The position numbers and the translations under genes were made by a program. Positions 1 through 12,400 of a stretch of 41,721 bases of DNA are shown here, in pieces (position 1 is the stretch's first letter; each line of letters starts with the position of its first letter). The notes under the pieces are model-generated. The model was not told the origin of the DNA, searched no databases, and saw nothing but the letters and a program-made list of their open reading frames with translations. The stretch comes from Krasilnikovozyma curviuscula (lineage: Eukaryota > Basidiomycota > Tremellomycetes > Cystofilobasidiales > Mrakiaceae): the NCBI GenBank assembly GCA_014825775.1, contig MVAQ01000194.1:1-41721 (forward strand), given 5' to 3'.

Positions 1-1005
1 CCCCCACTCCCAGTGTTCCACCACGGTTCGTCTACGTTTCATTTTCCTTTTGTTGCTAGCGTAAGAGGTGTCAGTTTTCTTACTTAGTCTCCATTTTACA
101 GCCCAGAAATCAGCGGAGGACCACGTTCTCTCCATTCTTTATAACACTCCACCACCATCTCTCGACCCTTTTAAAAGGCACATCCTCAACTGTCTTGTAC
201 AGAATGAGCCAGGAGTTCTCTCCCGTGTGTCTGGTATCTTGGCCGCCAGAGGGTTCAACATTGACTCGTTGGTTGTCTGTCGAACCGAGGTCCAGGACCT
301 TTCAAGGATGTGTATCGTCCTGAAAGGACAAGATGGCGTTGTTGAACAAGCTCGTCGTCAATTGGAAGACTTGGTACCAGTCTGGGCCGTCCTGGATTAC
401 ACCCAGACGGACGTGATCCAAAGAGAGCTTTTGCTTTGCAAAATCTCGACTCTCGGTCCGGAATACTTCGACCTGCAGCTCTCTTCTGGTCCATCATTGA
501 ACCCGACCCCAGCAGCAGCTCCGTCGTTCCTCCCACCACTCTCCCAGACGCCAGCTTCCAAAGCCCAAGAGGCGCTCGCCTCACACTTCTTACAGCCAAC
601 TAACACACCACCGCAGGCTTCGGCCACCCTCCACCATTCCGAGGCTCTCATCAGAAAGGCCAACCATTTGGCTGCTATCCAATCTCTCACCAAGCAGTTC
701 GGCGGAAAAACTGTCGATATCAGTGAGACCAGTGTTGCTATCGAGTTGACCGGCAAGTCCGAGAGAGTCGATGCCTTCTTGAGCTTAATCAGACCTTATG
801 GTATCTTGGAAGCTGCTAGAAGTGGTGAGTGGTATAGATCCCTTGCTCCTGCTGCAACTGATTCATAACTGACCGCTGTTTACGATCCCCTCTGGCAGGT
901 GTCATGGTCATGCCACGTACTCCAATCTCTCCGAACCCACATGATGAGGAAGAAGCTGCTTACGAGACTGAAGCTATGGATGCTTCTCTCCTCCCACCTG
1001 GTTAA
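1..1005 (+). CDS. ILV6: Acetolactate synthase regulatory (small) subunit, 5' end incomplete
   Basis: This is the mitochondrial regulatory subunit of acetolactate synthase, the first common step of valine, leucine and isoleucine synthesis; in fungi it stimulates the catalytic subunit and confers valine feedback. The ACT domain is plain from about position 170 (LNCLVQNEPGVLSRVSGILA, then GFNIDSLVVC). It is followed by the family segment DLVPVWAVLDY, a Pro/Ala-rich linker (about 500-630) and the second conserved part ending in EAARSG. An intron at 825-898 joins a last exon (899-1005) rich in Asp/Glu and ending LLPPG. The 5' end is unresolved: a plausible acceptor lies at 100-101, but the obvious donor at 61 gives a stop in the matching phase, so the transit-peptide exon or exons probably lie in or before the first 100 bases. 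Identity is very secure; the start is not. Confidence 0.93.
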
Positions 1006-1595
1006 TCGGTGTGAGCTGGAAGTGTTAAAGAGTATCAGCGCCGCGATGTGTGGTTGGGAAGTTGGCTGCATATATGAGATATCGACATTTCTTCTTCTGA
1101 ATAACATTTTCTGCCATGTGATACCTAGGAACGGAAAGTGCAGTGTAGACTTAGAATGGTCTTTCTCCTCGACAACTTTGTTTTCCTTCCCCAGGTGAAC
1201 TCAGCTATACATCTCGCATCGCTGCCTACAGTTCTGGATATTTGACAGTATACCATCGGCGACTCTACCACCTGCGTCTTCGAAGTCCTTCAGCTCTACC
1301 CATCGACCGGTCATCATATTGTCTCATATTGTCAACGAAAGAAAGCACGCCCTCGCGCAATGTCCTTGAATTCAGAAGCTGCAAATGCCACACTGCCAGC
1401 CTTCCTCTATTGACTCTCTTTGCTATGTCGTCGTAAAATCTTATACCTCTTTTAGCTTAACGCAAGCAAGAGTGATGATTATCTGCAGGCAAACCTTGCC
1501 ACTGTACCAGGTTCGATCCGCATCATGGTCGGCAGTTTGGTCGAAGTCCCAGCTGGCTTCTTCCGTCCCCACCCGGTATAATTCCAAAACTTAAG
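1006..1595. other. Intergenic: ILV6 3' flank and Zn2Cys6 gene promoter
   Basis: No protein family or RNA gene is recognisable here. Short open frames on both strands have random-looking composition. The stretch must hold the ILV6 3' UTR and the upstream region of the regulator that starts at 1596. Confidence 0.5.
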
Positions 1596-4500
1596 ATGAA
1601 ACGGAACTTCGATCCCTCACCAGCTGTTTTACAGCAACAGGGCACTGTCTCGCTGAAAAGCCTGCTGAATCCCTCGCCCAATGAATCGGTAGAAGACCCT
1701 GGACCGACGACCATGTGGCAGAACCTGGGCACCGGCAGCAGCAACACACACCCCTTCCAGCAGCATCATATCGATGACTATCGTGCATCTCAGCCTGAAG
1801 CTGGCCTAGGCACCAGCACCAGCACCAGCACTAGCAATGCTAATGGCAGGAAGGCCACTGCTACGATGGGAGGGGAAAGACTCGTTTGCTCAGGTTGTGC
1901 TGAACGAGGTGAGAATGCTCTTCAGAATTCTCATTCCCCATCTTTTCTTTGAAACTGAGTCCTGTTCCCTTCGGTGGTGGACAAGGTCTGAATAACGAAT
2001 GCTCTGGAGAGTTGCCAGCTTGTGGGCTCTGTTTAATTGCTGGCTACAACTGTCGCTACGAACCTCTGAAGCAGTCACCTACCACACAAGATGCCGGTCA
2101 AGCAAGTCAAGTCGCTGCCAGGAAGACGTATGTCAGGCAGGATGATGTGAAAGGTCTGGAGGGACGACTTCGTGAGGGCACTTTTCTTTCCTTCATGCAC
2201 TTTTCTATGCTCTCTCTTGAGGGCCGGAGAAGCCGTAGCTGAGCTACAGAGAATCCTACAGAGTTTCAGACGTTTGAAGCCATTGTTATGCAGCTTTAGA
2301 GTGGTCCTGGGATCTTCTGCTTAGAATCATTCCATTGACGTTCTCCCTTTGGCGCGTGACAGAATTCCTGGAATCCCTGTTGAAATCGCAGGCTCAAGCG
2401 CTTCACCCGTATTTGGATGCATTACCACTCCCACCGGATGGTTCCGGTCCTAGCGAGTCAGATGCTCCTTCCATTCTACCAACTTCTAACAAACCGCCCA
2501 GCAACACCACCCCCTCCTCCCTCACAAAATGGTACTTCGAACAGTCCAAACTCATATCATCATCAATAATAGGAGATGCAATAATAGACCAGAGTGGCAA
2601 ACGTAGGAGGATCGATGACGCCTCTCAAAGCTCACCGTTTGATCGACAATACCCAGCCACGGCGCAACAAATACCCTTGCTACCGCAACAACAAACCGTC
2701 CCGCTTCTTCAACAGCAGTCACTGGACGTCGACGAAGATATGCTTGAACCAGAAGATGCGTCTGATGAAGACGAATCTTTTTTCTCTTTCGACGACGACA
2801 CCCTCCTCGTCCCTCCAGAAGTCATGTCAATCCTCATGAAACTCTACTTTGAACGCATCAGCGTCTGGCTACCATTGCTGGAACGAAACCTTCTCCTTAA
2901 GTCCATAGGATTATCGACTTCAAACCTGGTGCTGTTTGATGACCGAGGTCTGCCAAGAGAGTCGTCTGTGAGTGCCGAACAGAGGGCGGCAACGCTCGAG
3001 GAGCGGAGAGTCCAGAAGTGCGTGCTCTGGGGTATCGTTGGTATTACACTGGGAGCTGGTGATGTCGTTACTTATGGAGAGGCTGGAAGCTGGCTTGAAC
3101 AACAAGGCAGGAGAGATAAGGTAAGCGGCCGTAACATCACGAAAGTCACGTTCGCTGACAATATCGCTTGTGAGTCTCAGCTCTATAGGCTGGCGCACGA
3201 TAGAGTCGTCCTCCACTCGGTCGACAACCCTTCGATTCACACTCTTAAAGGACTCATCCTCATCGCCTACTCGTCGATATCCAGAAGAGGCGCTCAAGGA
3301 TGGGGTCTCGTGGGTATGGTCGCTCGCCTTGCTGTCCTCATAGGCATCAACCTCGAAGGAGGGAAAGAAGGCATGCCGAGTAAATTAATGGAGAAGATGA
3401 GTGACGACTCCAAAGGTGAATTCGAAGCTGAGACGAGGAGGAGGGTTTTCTGGGTGCGTTGCGCTGCCTTTTGTCATTTTGCTTTAAGCTTAAATTCTGA
3501 TAGAAATACCTCCGTGCTACCTGAATTCCCTCCGTCTTCGGCTACACCTTAACAGTGCTGCTTCTTGTTGGACCGGATAGGAAGTCCTGGAACAGGATGG
3601 AGTGTATCCATCAATAGAAGAGTGAGTGATTTCAAGATTGCCGGTGGGACAGCTTTAAGCGCTGACGTTGTTGTCACAGGATCTCGGCATAGATCTCCCA
3701 GGACCTTACTATGCATCTGCTTTCCTGGATGTAGCGTCACATCACATATTACCGCCCTCTCGGCGGGAACCCAACCATCTCTCTCCGTTCAGGTTCAAGC
3801 CGATCGACAATGTCAAAGAGGAAAATGACTCGCCTCGAGAAACCTTCAGATATTCGGAGAAACCTATTCGGAAGGACGAAGACGACCTACCGTTGAGTGA
3901 AATGGGTTATCTCGTTGAAGCTGCTGAAGCTTTGGGTCAGGTCCACGTGTTTGTGTGTCAAAGGTTTACTTTGACGGGTGAGATGAGTGAAGATCGAAGG
4001 AAGCAGTTTGAGGCTCTTGATGTGAGCCACTCACTTTCTTATAAATACCTTCACCAGCCTTTAACCTTTTGTTCTCAGCGTGGAATCCAAACATGGTATG
4101 CCAATATCCCTTACGACTACATGCTTGAGGTCGCGACGTCAGGAGGTACCTTCGTTTCGCCCCACATAATCATGACCCACGCAGTGCTCAACACGTGAGT
4201 TACAGTCCTTCTGACCTTGCCCAATTACTCGCCAATGTTGTCTTGTTTATTTGAAGTGCTGTCATCATCCTACATCAACCCTTCGCCTACACATTCAACA
4301 CATCCTCGTCACCTGCTTCAGCGCAACGGTGCCAGTCGGCTATCGCACGCATCACCTCCCTCATCGGGCTCATTACATCCGACCGCCTCCTGGCTCAACC
4401 GCCTCTTTTAGCTTTCTGCATCTTCGTCTCAGCGCGTGCGATCCTAGTTGGCAGCGACGCTGTAGCAGAACACCAGGCTAGTCTCCAGACGCACATCAAG

Positions 4501-4757
4501 GCTCTTCGTGTCCTCCAGAAACGCTGGGGTATCTCCCAGTACTTTGGGGATATACTTGAGACGATTATTAGAAAAGGTGGGAGGAAACAAGGGGATCCGT
4601 TCTTTGACTTGAGAGTACCTGCCTGTGAGTCGCCCCTCTTCATTGCCAGCGAAATACTGCCATTTACCGTCGCCCTTGCTCCGCATTATCCCCTCACTAA
4701 TTACTTTCCTTCCTGCGTTTCTATTCAGTTTCTTCTCGGCTGTCTTCCACCCATTGA
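1596..4757 (+). CDS. Zn2Cys6 transcription factor with fungal-specific regulatory domain
   Basis: Nine exons reconstruct to about 850 residues: 1596-1908, 1986-2171, 2230-2271, 2363-3453, 3556-3621, 3680-4021, 4079-4194, 4257-4624 and 4729-4757. The start is the first ATG of the open frame. Six cysteines span the first intron (CSGC, then an x8 gap, CSGELPACGLC, then YNC). This resembles a binuclear zinc cluster, but the loop after the second Cys is AERGLNNE instead of the usual basic x6 loop. A short helical segment (AVAELQRILQ) follows, like the coiled coil after such clusters. The fungal-specific middle region (PF04082-like) is clear: KLYFERISVWLPLLERN, RRRVFWCCFLLDR and DLGIDLPGPYY. A Gln/Asp/Glu-rich linker lies between. 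The target genes are unknown. The family is secure; the exon 3/4 junctions are the least certain. Confidence 0.82.
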
Positions 4758-6151
4758 GAGGAGCTGCATCCACAACACTCTCCTTTTCTATTCTCGTTTG
4801 CTCTCAGCAGGTGTCGCAATCTCTGTTGGTCAATGTTATGCTGGCAGACATGAAGAAGCCGAAGACAGGTCCATCAAATCGCCTCTTTTTTGGCTTTTTG
4901 CTGGATCATGGGAACGGAAAGAAAAAAAATCATGAGACATTGCGGCGAGATATGACACCGTGTCTCACCCAATCCTGTGTCAAGTCTACTTTGCCCTCAC
5001 TGCTGGAAAAAGTTGACACATCGTCAGTCCCTCCGGATCTATGCGCTGGCGGGCGCCGACGGGAGAGGAGATGCTGGTTTGTGAAGGAAGAGAGAGGGGT
5101 CTCCAAGGTATGGGTTAAAATGGAACAGAGAAAATATGCGACTGGCTGTCTCGTTTTCGTTCCTTCAAATGCCATCTCACCTTTATCTTGGGGACCATCG
5201 TCGCTATACGATTCCTTGCAAAACAATATTGAGTGCTATAAACAGTTATTCCGAGAGACCCTTTCAGGTGGAACCCGAACGTTGGGATTGGATAGGGCAG
5301 CCGAGTATGCTCTCATCAAGGGGAAAGGGGACGCTCAAACACTGCGCAGAATTCCGGAGGAAGGGTAAAGTCCTCTAACTCGCTTTGGGGAACCTTCAGA
5401 GCTACGCAGTCAGGCTGACTGTACAAAGGGGAGGTGGTGATGCCGTGATGGCGCGAGGCACCATTACAAGGCGACGTCGTGGAGAAGGGATAGTGGTGCT
5501 CCGACTAGTCAATTCAGGCAAACGGACGAAAAACGGATTCAGGCCGAGGATTATACGACGGAGGTAAACTCAAATGGTGTGAAGAGATTAGCAGATGGAA
5601 TACTTAGGGGCGGGAAAGTACGTTCAGAATCCTTCCAAGCGCAGAGAAAAGAGGGCGCACAGCGGGAAGGGTGTGGCTGTGAGACTTCTTTCAAAGGGTT
5701 TGTTACTCGATGGCAGCGAGAGGAGAGTTCCAGCGATCGGATCTGCAGGCCGATGTCCTGCTTAATTGGGTATCTCGCAGTCTCTCCCGGGAAGCCTGTC
5801 GTGTCGAGTGTGGGGATATGCAAGCCTAATTTAACTAACCGTAAAAGTTACGCGTTTTTTTGTGGAGGAGCTGAGGTGAAACGGGGTCGGTCAGGGGGAT
5901 TATACCCGAAGGCAGAGCCTGCAGTTGAGGCGGAGGAGTGAAAAGCAAGACCTATCTCTCCCCTTGGTCTGGCGTAACTTTGACGAATTCTTTGCCTATT
6001 AACGTTCAAGCCTATCTCACGCAGACAGAGATATGCAAAAAAGAGAAAGCATTCTAGGTTTGTTTACGTTTCTTGACAGCGCTTGGAAAACTCCGTTGCG
6101 GTACAACAATCTCGTTGCCCCTGACTGACTTCGCCCTCTGCACCCAGCGCC
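4758..6151. other. Long intergenic region upstream of the HMG gene
   Basis: About 1.4 kb without a recognisable gene. Open frames such as those around 4625-5368 and 5579-5941 overlap the end of the previous gene or have no family signature. A long upstream region is common for fungal regulators. It contains one near-match to the pheromone response element at 5423-5430. Confidence 0.5.
5423..5430 (+). promoter_or_regulatory. Pheromone-response-element-like site (ACAAAGGG)
   Basis: ACAAAGGGG at 5423-5431 matches eight of nine bases of ACAAAGGGA, the site bound by basidiomycete Prf1/Mat2-type HMG proteins. It lies about 720 bp upstream of an HMG-box gene start. A weaker TCAAAGGG lies near 5693-5700. 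A site this short can occur by chance. Confidence 0.3.
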
Positions 6152-9013
6152 ATGACCTTCTCAAAAAACAGAGACGATCTGCCTACCCACCAACACCCAT
6201 ACACCACAGATTCCTCCTCCTCAGCCCCATTACCCATCAACAGTGTGTTCGACCTCGAAGACGAGGAATTCAGTTCGGCAGCGTCCTCGGTCCTCTTGGA
6301 TTCCGGCAGCATCGACCCACACCCCAAGCCCAGTTTTCGTACCACGCAACTTTCCTCGGGCGATTCAGTCGTCGGGTTGCCTGTGTCTAAGAGGGACGTT
6401 GGGCCACCCAGTCTCCTCATGGACGATGATGGTCCACTCAGGCAGCTATTGGGCAGCGAAAGCGGAGGGACCGATGTTTTGGTACACCAACCGATGTCAG
6501 CATCGTCGATTAGTCCGACTCGCTCTCGCTCCACACGAACGACCCAGAAATCTCGCACAACCCAACCGGCGAAACCCAACTCCATCCCAACTTCATCCGA
6601 CGAGCCTATCTTGAATCTTGCGCGCGGAGATCTCGAGCGGCAAACAGAATCTCACGGCCCAAGCTTGCTGTCCCCCGCAGCAGCACCATCAAACCAACCT
6701 ACCCAGCCCCATCCTACTCCTATCTCACCAGACCAATCTCGAATTAAACGCCCCGAAAACTCGTGGATCCTCTACCGAAGCGACATGCTCAGAAACTTGA
6801 AGGATGGCAAAGATATTGGCATTCAAGGCGTACCGCAAGCCGATATATCAAAGACCATCTCGATGATGTGGAAGAACGAGAAACCGGCTGTTAAAGCAAT
6901 GTACGAAAAGATGAGTGAGGAGAGGAAGGCTCAGGTGGGTCTCGCTATTTCTCTTTGATCTATCCTCTCTCCGTTTCTCACCAATGTGTGGACCCGCACT
7001 TATCCCGTTTTACCAAACGTCATCGGCGGCAATGTATCATCTCCATAGCATCTCATAGACTACCCGGGATACAAGTTTCAGCCTGTCCGGCGGATCGACA
7101 AGCTGAAAGCCAAAGAGGAGAAGGCACGCGCGAAGGAAGAGAGGAAGGAGCTCCTGGCTGCCCAACGAGCGAGTTTAAGGAATGTCGCAATTAGCAGTGG
7201 TAGTACTACGGTCGGTTCAAGCAGGAAGCCGGAGAAGTCAGCGAGGAAGTTGAAGAGTTTAAAGAGGACGGCGCCGTACCCTACGAACTACGGCCTCCCG
7301 GTTCCGTTGAACTATATTGACATTCCTACCAACGACACTCCTTGGCCACCACCGCCACCTCCTATGGTTGCTGGCCCTTCCTCGAGTGGCTCAAGTGATG
7401 AGGTGTGAGTAAAACTGCTTTTTTTTCTTTTTCTTCTTTTTTGGCTTGAATGGCGAGAAACTAAAGTTACTCGCCATCGCTTGCAAATCATCAGCCTCCA
7501 TCATCATGAAAAGACACATGAGGAGCCATACTACACTCCTTATGACCCGCATCAGCAACATCATCAACTCAGCCAATCATGGGGTGAGGAACAAGCTATA
7601 CGCTATCCGCAATCTCAACCGTCTTCTGATCAACAAATAGGGGAATACGCGCCCCGGCAAGACGGCCCTCAACTCGGTCGGCAACATGCGCTCAACCCGT
7701 CTAACCAAACATTCTCTTCACTTCGGCTACCATACCAGCAGAACCCACAGCAACAACTGGATTATCCAGCTCAACCGTCCTCACAACAGCTACAGCAACC
7801 GATGGAAGATGTTTCCCTCCGGAACCCGGCGGATCTCAAGTCTGCTACAGAACTTGCAGCGATGTGGTATCTCATGGAAAACCCGGAGGAGGATGTCCAA
7901 GCCAGTAGTGATGGGTCCGTCGACTGGACCAACATGACGGCTGATCTGGGCGGCGACTTGACGAGTGAATGGCAAGTCGACGGTGAAATGGCCCCCATCT
8001 GCTTCGATGAAGGTCCTGCCATAGATGAGATGGTTGGTATGACGTCTACCATTGAGGGCTTGTTTCCTCCACCTGAAGGGAGAAGGAGATGGAGATATGA
8101 TAATGGAGTCGCTATTGATTCAGAAGATGGCCTGTCACAACACCATCAACAGCAACTGCCACCTGAAAGTTATTCTAATCAACCTACATCTCTTCAGCAT
8201 TCAGTATCTGCTCCAGATCTCTATCATGTTCACCAGCAGCAACTCGAGCAGGACCAGCTCAATTACCCGGGTACTATGACGCTCACACTTCCACTAGAGG
8301 ACTACGAGCAGCAATATCAAAGCCAACCGATGTTTATCCCATCCTCACGTACCCGCGCGGCCTCGCACTATACGAGTGTCCAACCCGACATCGCTCTGGA
8401 ACACTCTCTGCCACCATCATCAGAACAAAGTTACCAGTCATTCATCCAATCCCCTAATTTCTATTCATTCTCTAACTCTGGAAGTTGGGATGACAATGCC
8501 ACTGGCGGGACATATTATCAATCCCCACCATCATCATACCAAGGTCCTCAGCATCAAGCGCTGCAATACGAGTCTTTCCCCCGTAACACCAACGCTTACT
8601 ATACCCCCTCTTCTTCATCATCTCAAAACGTCAATCGGATTGCTAGCCACACAAGCGTCGACTTTGGACTTCCACAACACCGCATTTTCTCGTCTTCGTC
8701 CGTTTTCTCGCATTCTGGTGGAGACTATGTTACGCCTCCACTTCCGGTTCCATTGAGGTACAGCCAGCCTCAGGTCGGGGACCTGAACGTTGGGGGTCTC
8801 AGCGTGGGCACAACAGATGTGCTGTCGTCTTGGGATGGACAAGTGAACCAACAGCCAGAGCCGATGGCGCATCCCTCGCCGCCCGCGAAGTTCAAGGCCG
8901 ACAGCTCCCCCGGGAGGGTAGTCATCAATATCAACCCTAAAAAGGGGAAAAGAGTTGTTGGCGGTGTCTTTCGTCCTCCAGGGCCACAAAGGGCGTATTC
9001 TTCAAACATTTAG
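6152..9013 (+). CDS. HMG-box transcription factor, MATA-HMG type (Ste11/Prf1/Mat2-like)
   Basis: Three exons (6152-6934, 7049-7404, 7495-9013) give about 885 residues. The HMG box lies at roughly residues 195-280: KRPENSWILYRSDM, then DISKTISMMWKNE and MYEKMSEERKAQ. After the first intron it continues HLIDYPGYKFQPVRR, which is the way boxes of fungal mating and pheromone regulators end. A lysine/arginine-rich helix (KLKAKEEKARAKEERKE) follows. The remaining C-terminal part is disordered and rich in Gln, His, Ser, Pro and Tyr, typical of activation regions. Nuclear DNA binding is expected. Orthology to Mat2/Prf1 is possible but not shown, because other basidiomycete HMG proteins share this box. 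The 3' end converges with CTF18 across about 400 bp. Confidence 0.85.
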
Positions 9014-9411
9014 AACTCGATCTCATTCTCCCAATATCAGTACAGATACACGAAATGTGTCGATCTTCACTTCTCACGACTCATTCATCTAGATCTTCAT
9101 CTCCATCTCACAAGATCGAAAGTTCTTATACACAAAACTTGTTGCCTCTTCGTTCCTCACAGCTCTTTAAATAAAATTTCGTTCGTTGCTGTCGAGGTGT
9201 ACGTTAAAAAATCATAGTTGTATTATTAGTCTAGAAGAAAACTAGAAGTTACTTTGATCCTATATCTCTACTAGGACTTTCCCCTCATCAACCAGAAACA
9301 GCAAGGAACTGTCTGTCACAATTTAGATTTTCACTGATCACATCCATCTTAGTCGTCGATACTGCTACGGTTGCGAAATGTCAAAGTTACAAAGGATCGT
9401 CATAGTTTCGT
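9014..9411. other. Intergenic between convergent 3' ends
   Basis: AT-rich spacer between the HMG-gene stop and the CTF18 stop. It includes poly(A)-signal-like AATAAA near 9171-9176. No gene is seen. Confidence 0.5.
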
Positions 9412-12400
9412 CTACATCAAGCTGCTCATCTTGATGGGTTTCCTGACGGCAGAAGAGGAACCATCACGATGCTCGTAAAAGATCTTGTACTTCTTCCGTG
9501 GAGGTGGAGCCGGTGTAGTTGAATCTGTTTGATGACGCAAGAAATAATTAGTGCAGCGCTCAACAATTGGGTGATTAGAAAACTTGCCATTAGTGATGTC
9601 ACTGTTGACTAGTACTTGGACAGGTTTCTTTACCAAGACGCGACCGAAGAAGTCCAGCGCAGGCTAGGAAAGAGAAGTGTCATCGTCAGAAATGTCTGCC
9701 AACAAATGCCATCAAATATCAGAGCGACGTACCTTGTCGACAGACGTTTCCACCGAAGGAACATTGACAGACCTTCTTAAAAAGGGGGAAAGGAAAATAG
9801 GGACGGGTCAGACTTCTCCTGAACTGCGCGGACGACGGGGAGTAGAAGATGGAGGAACCTACGAGTCGGAGAACTGGTGAGTTGTCTCCAAAGCAAAAAC
9901 CGCTGCTCGATCCTTCAAACGTTTAGCTTCGATCTTAGAGAGAAAATAGAATTTTGGAAAACAACGATAAGCCCACATGGTTCGATCGAGAGAGACTTTT
10001 GGAGAGGCTTTACCTCGGTCGCAACCAAGTGTCGAATTGCGTATCGACTGGTGGCTATATCCGTTGCTCGTTTCCCTTCGTACTGAATGAACACGTCCAG
10101 TGGTCTGGAACGGTCAAGGATATCGGAAGGAACGTGATTAAACCCCGATGGATGCCGAAGACAAAACAATAATCGGTCAGCGACCCAGCGGTCATTATCA
10201 TCTTCGGATAAAGGCCAGAAACACCTACGGGTCGAGTCTGTATACTAATTGACCATCTTCACCTCTCTCCTGATAGAATGATAGTTTGTGTGAGATCATC
10301 AGGTCTACAAGTCGAGCCAGTGTCGTTTTTTCAGATGGTTTGATAACCTGAGCGTTGATCTAGACACATGGGACCGTCAGTTAACCAGTCAACATTTCTA
10401 ACTTAAAGGCTGGGGAACTAACAGGTCTCAAGCTGGGTGAAAGGATACGCATCAACAAAGGAGCAAACTCAGAGCAGATTGTCGTTGCGGTGAAAGAAGA
10501 TCGAAGAGAAGGTGGAAGGACGCGAGTGAGAGTGGTAGCAATTTCTTCATTGGATGACCGTGCAACAAAGTGCTACAGATACAAAGTCTAGCGTTAGATG
10601 ACTTGAATTTCAGGGCTGAGAGAGAGAGAGACGAGAAGAGCTGAAACATTACCTCGTAATCCTGTCTAGGGAACTCGACAGTTTCTAAAATTTACATAGG
10701 AGGAGTCCATCAGTATGATTAGATCACCAATAGCTTTACGGCCAGTAACTCACTGGATGAATTGCCAATACTAGCAAAGTCATGATACCAAGCAGCGATC
10801 GAGAAACCCATGTAGCCCATCATCTCCCAATTTTGATGCTCGTTGACGTTACTCTGAACACAGTCGTAAAAGTTAATCCAGTCATGGACTCGATTGACTC
10901 TAGTGAAATTGGTGTCGAGCCATTTCAGAGTTGGGTAGTGTTCGAAAGCACCTGGCAGCGGAGGAAAGTTTGGTTAGTCTGCCTCGGACTAACAGATTGA
11001 AAGGATGAGCAGGACGCACCCATCTGTAACCTCTCAAACTCTCCACAAGAGTTGATACCCCTCATAACTCTTTCGACCCATTTACCCTGCGCATTTGAGC
11101 CCCCATCTTCAGCGATGCCAGCTTTAGCTCTTTTGGCTGTCATGGGCACAAACATGCTATTCCAGACAAACGCATGTGTCACTCCTGCGTCCTTGAGACC
11201 GACGGTTGCGGATTTGAGGATTTCTGGAGTAAGAGTTGCAGTTTTGGACCGGATGAACTAATTACAAAAAGTACAGTTGAGGACAGTCATCGGCGTGAGA
11301 GCAAAATAAGGGAGATCACTTACCTGCAAAGTGTTCAAACAGCTTCGAACGTCACAGTTGGTAGCCTCAACAAGCATCGTTAAACACCTCGTATCGGCCT
11401 TTAACTTTTCGTTATCACAAATCCCTTTGAGTCGGTTGACCATCACTCCAACGGAGGGGCGAGTGAATCTGACAATGCGCGCATGAGGTCGGAGTGGTCG
11501 GAGGGCGGGAGCGTATCTGATTGGATCGAATCGGCAAACGTGAGCGGGAGAAGAAAGGAGATTCGAAAGAAGACACTCACAGATCGTTGCAGATACAGAT
11601 GATGGGTCGCATGATTGGTCGATCGACATCTTTGCCTGTTCACGAAAGCAGTGAGAAATTAACCTTGTTGCGTTCAGATATCACATTCTTCAAACTCACC
11701 TTTCTTTTTCGTTTTCCCACCACCAACCCCACCCCCACTAACCAACTTCAACAAACTCGAGATGAACGTCTGTTCCAAACGCATACCTCATCAGATACTC
11801 GTTCAAACAAAGGAAAGTACGGGAAATGGATACGCACCGTATCGCCTCCTCCGCCGACGCCGTCGATCTCATCAATTACAACCAATGTGGGTCTCTTCGA
11901 GTCCAACCCAGAACCAGCTTCAACAGCGTTCTTGATCCTATTCGTTACCGTTCCTGCGTTTCGATCATCACTGAAAGTCAAAGAAGTTCAAGAATCATAG
12001 GTAGGTCAGCCGCATTGTTTGAGGGAAACGAGCAGTGAAAGGGATACTTACGAAGCATTAATTTCAAGAACATGATACCCAGCTTGACGAGCCATGATGT
12101 TCGCCAAGGTAGTCTTACCCAGGCCAGGTGGACCCGACAGCAACAGCAGCTATTCAAAGAAGATTCAGTGCCAGCACGGTAACAGGTAATGAAGATAGTT
12201 GGCTGAAACTCACTTTCTCACGTGGTCGACCGTAGGGATCTTTGAAGGCCTCAGCTTCTGGGATCGATGGGTTCGCAGACCAAGTTTTACGTTTCTTTTC
12301 TTTATGCGCCCTGGTTTGTTCAAACGAAAGACAAACACATGTTAGTCAAATGGACTACCCAGGGAGTAGCTTGGGAAAGAAACGGGAAAAGGAAGTAATT

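Noticed and set aside
1510..1525. GGTTCGATCC resembling a tRNA T-arm (also GTTCGATCCC near 23368)
   Set aside because: No D-arm, anticodon arm or acceptor stem at the right distance in either place.
4625..5368. 247-codon open frame on the plus strand
   Set aside because: It overlaps the last intron and exon of the Zn2Cys6 gene, has no family signature and its composition looks random.
6152..9013. Possible mating-type locus
   Set aside because: Only one HMG gene is present, with no pheromone, pheromone receptor or homeodomain genes nearby; the neighbours are housekeeping genes.
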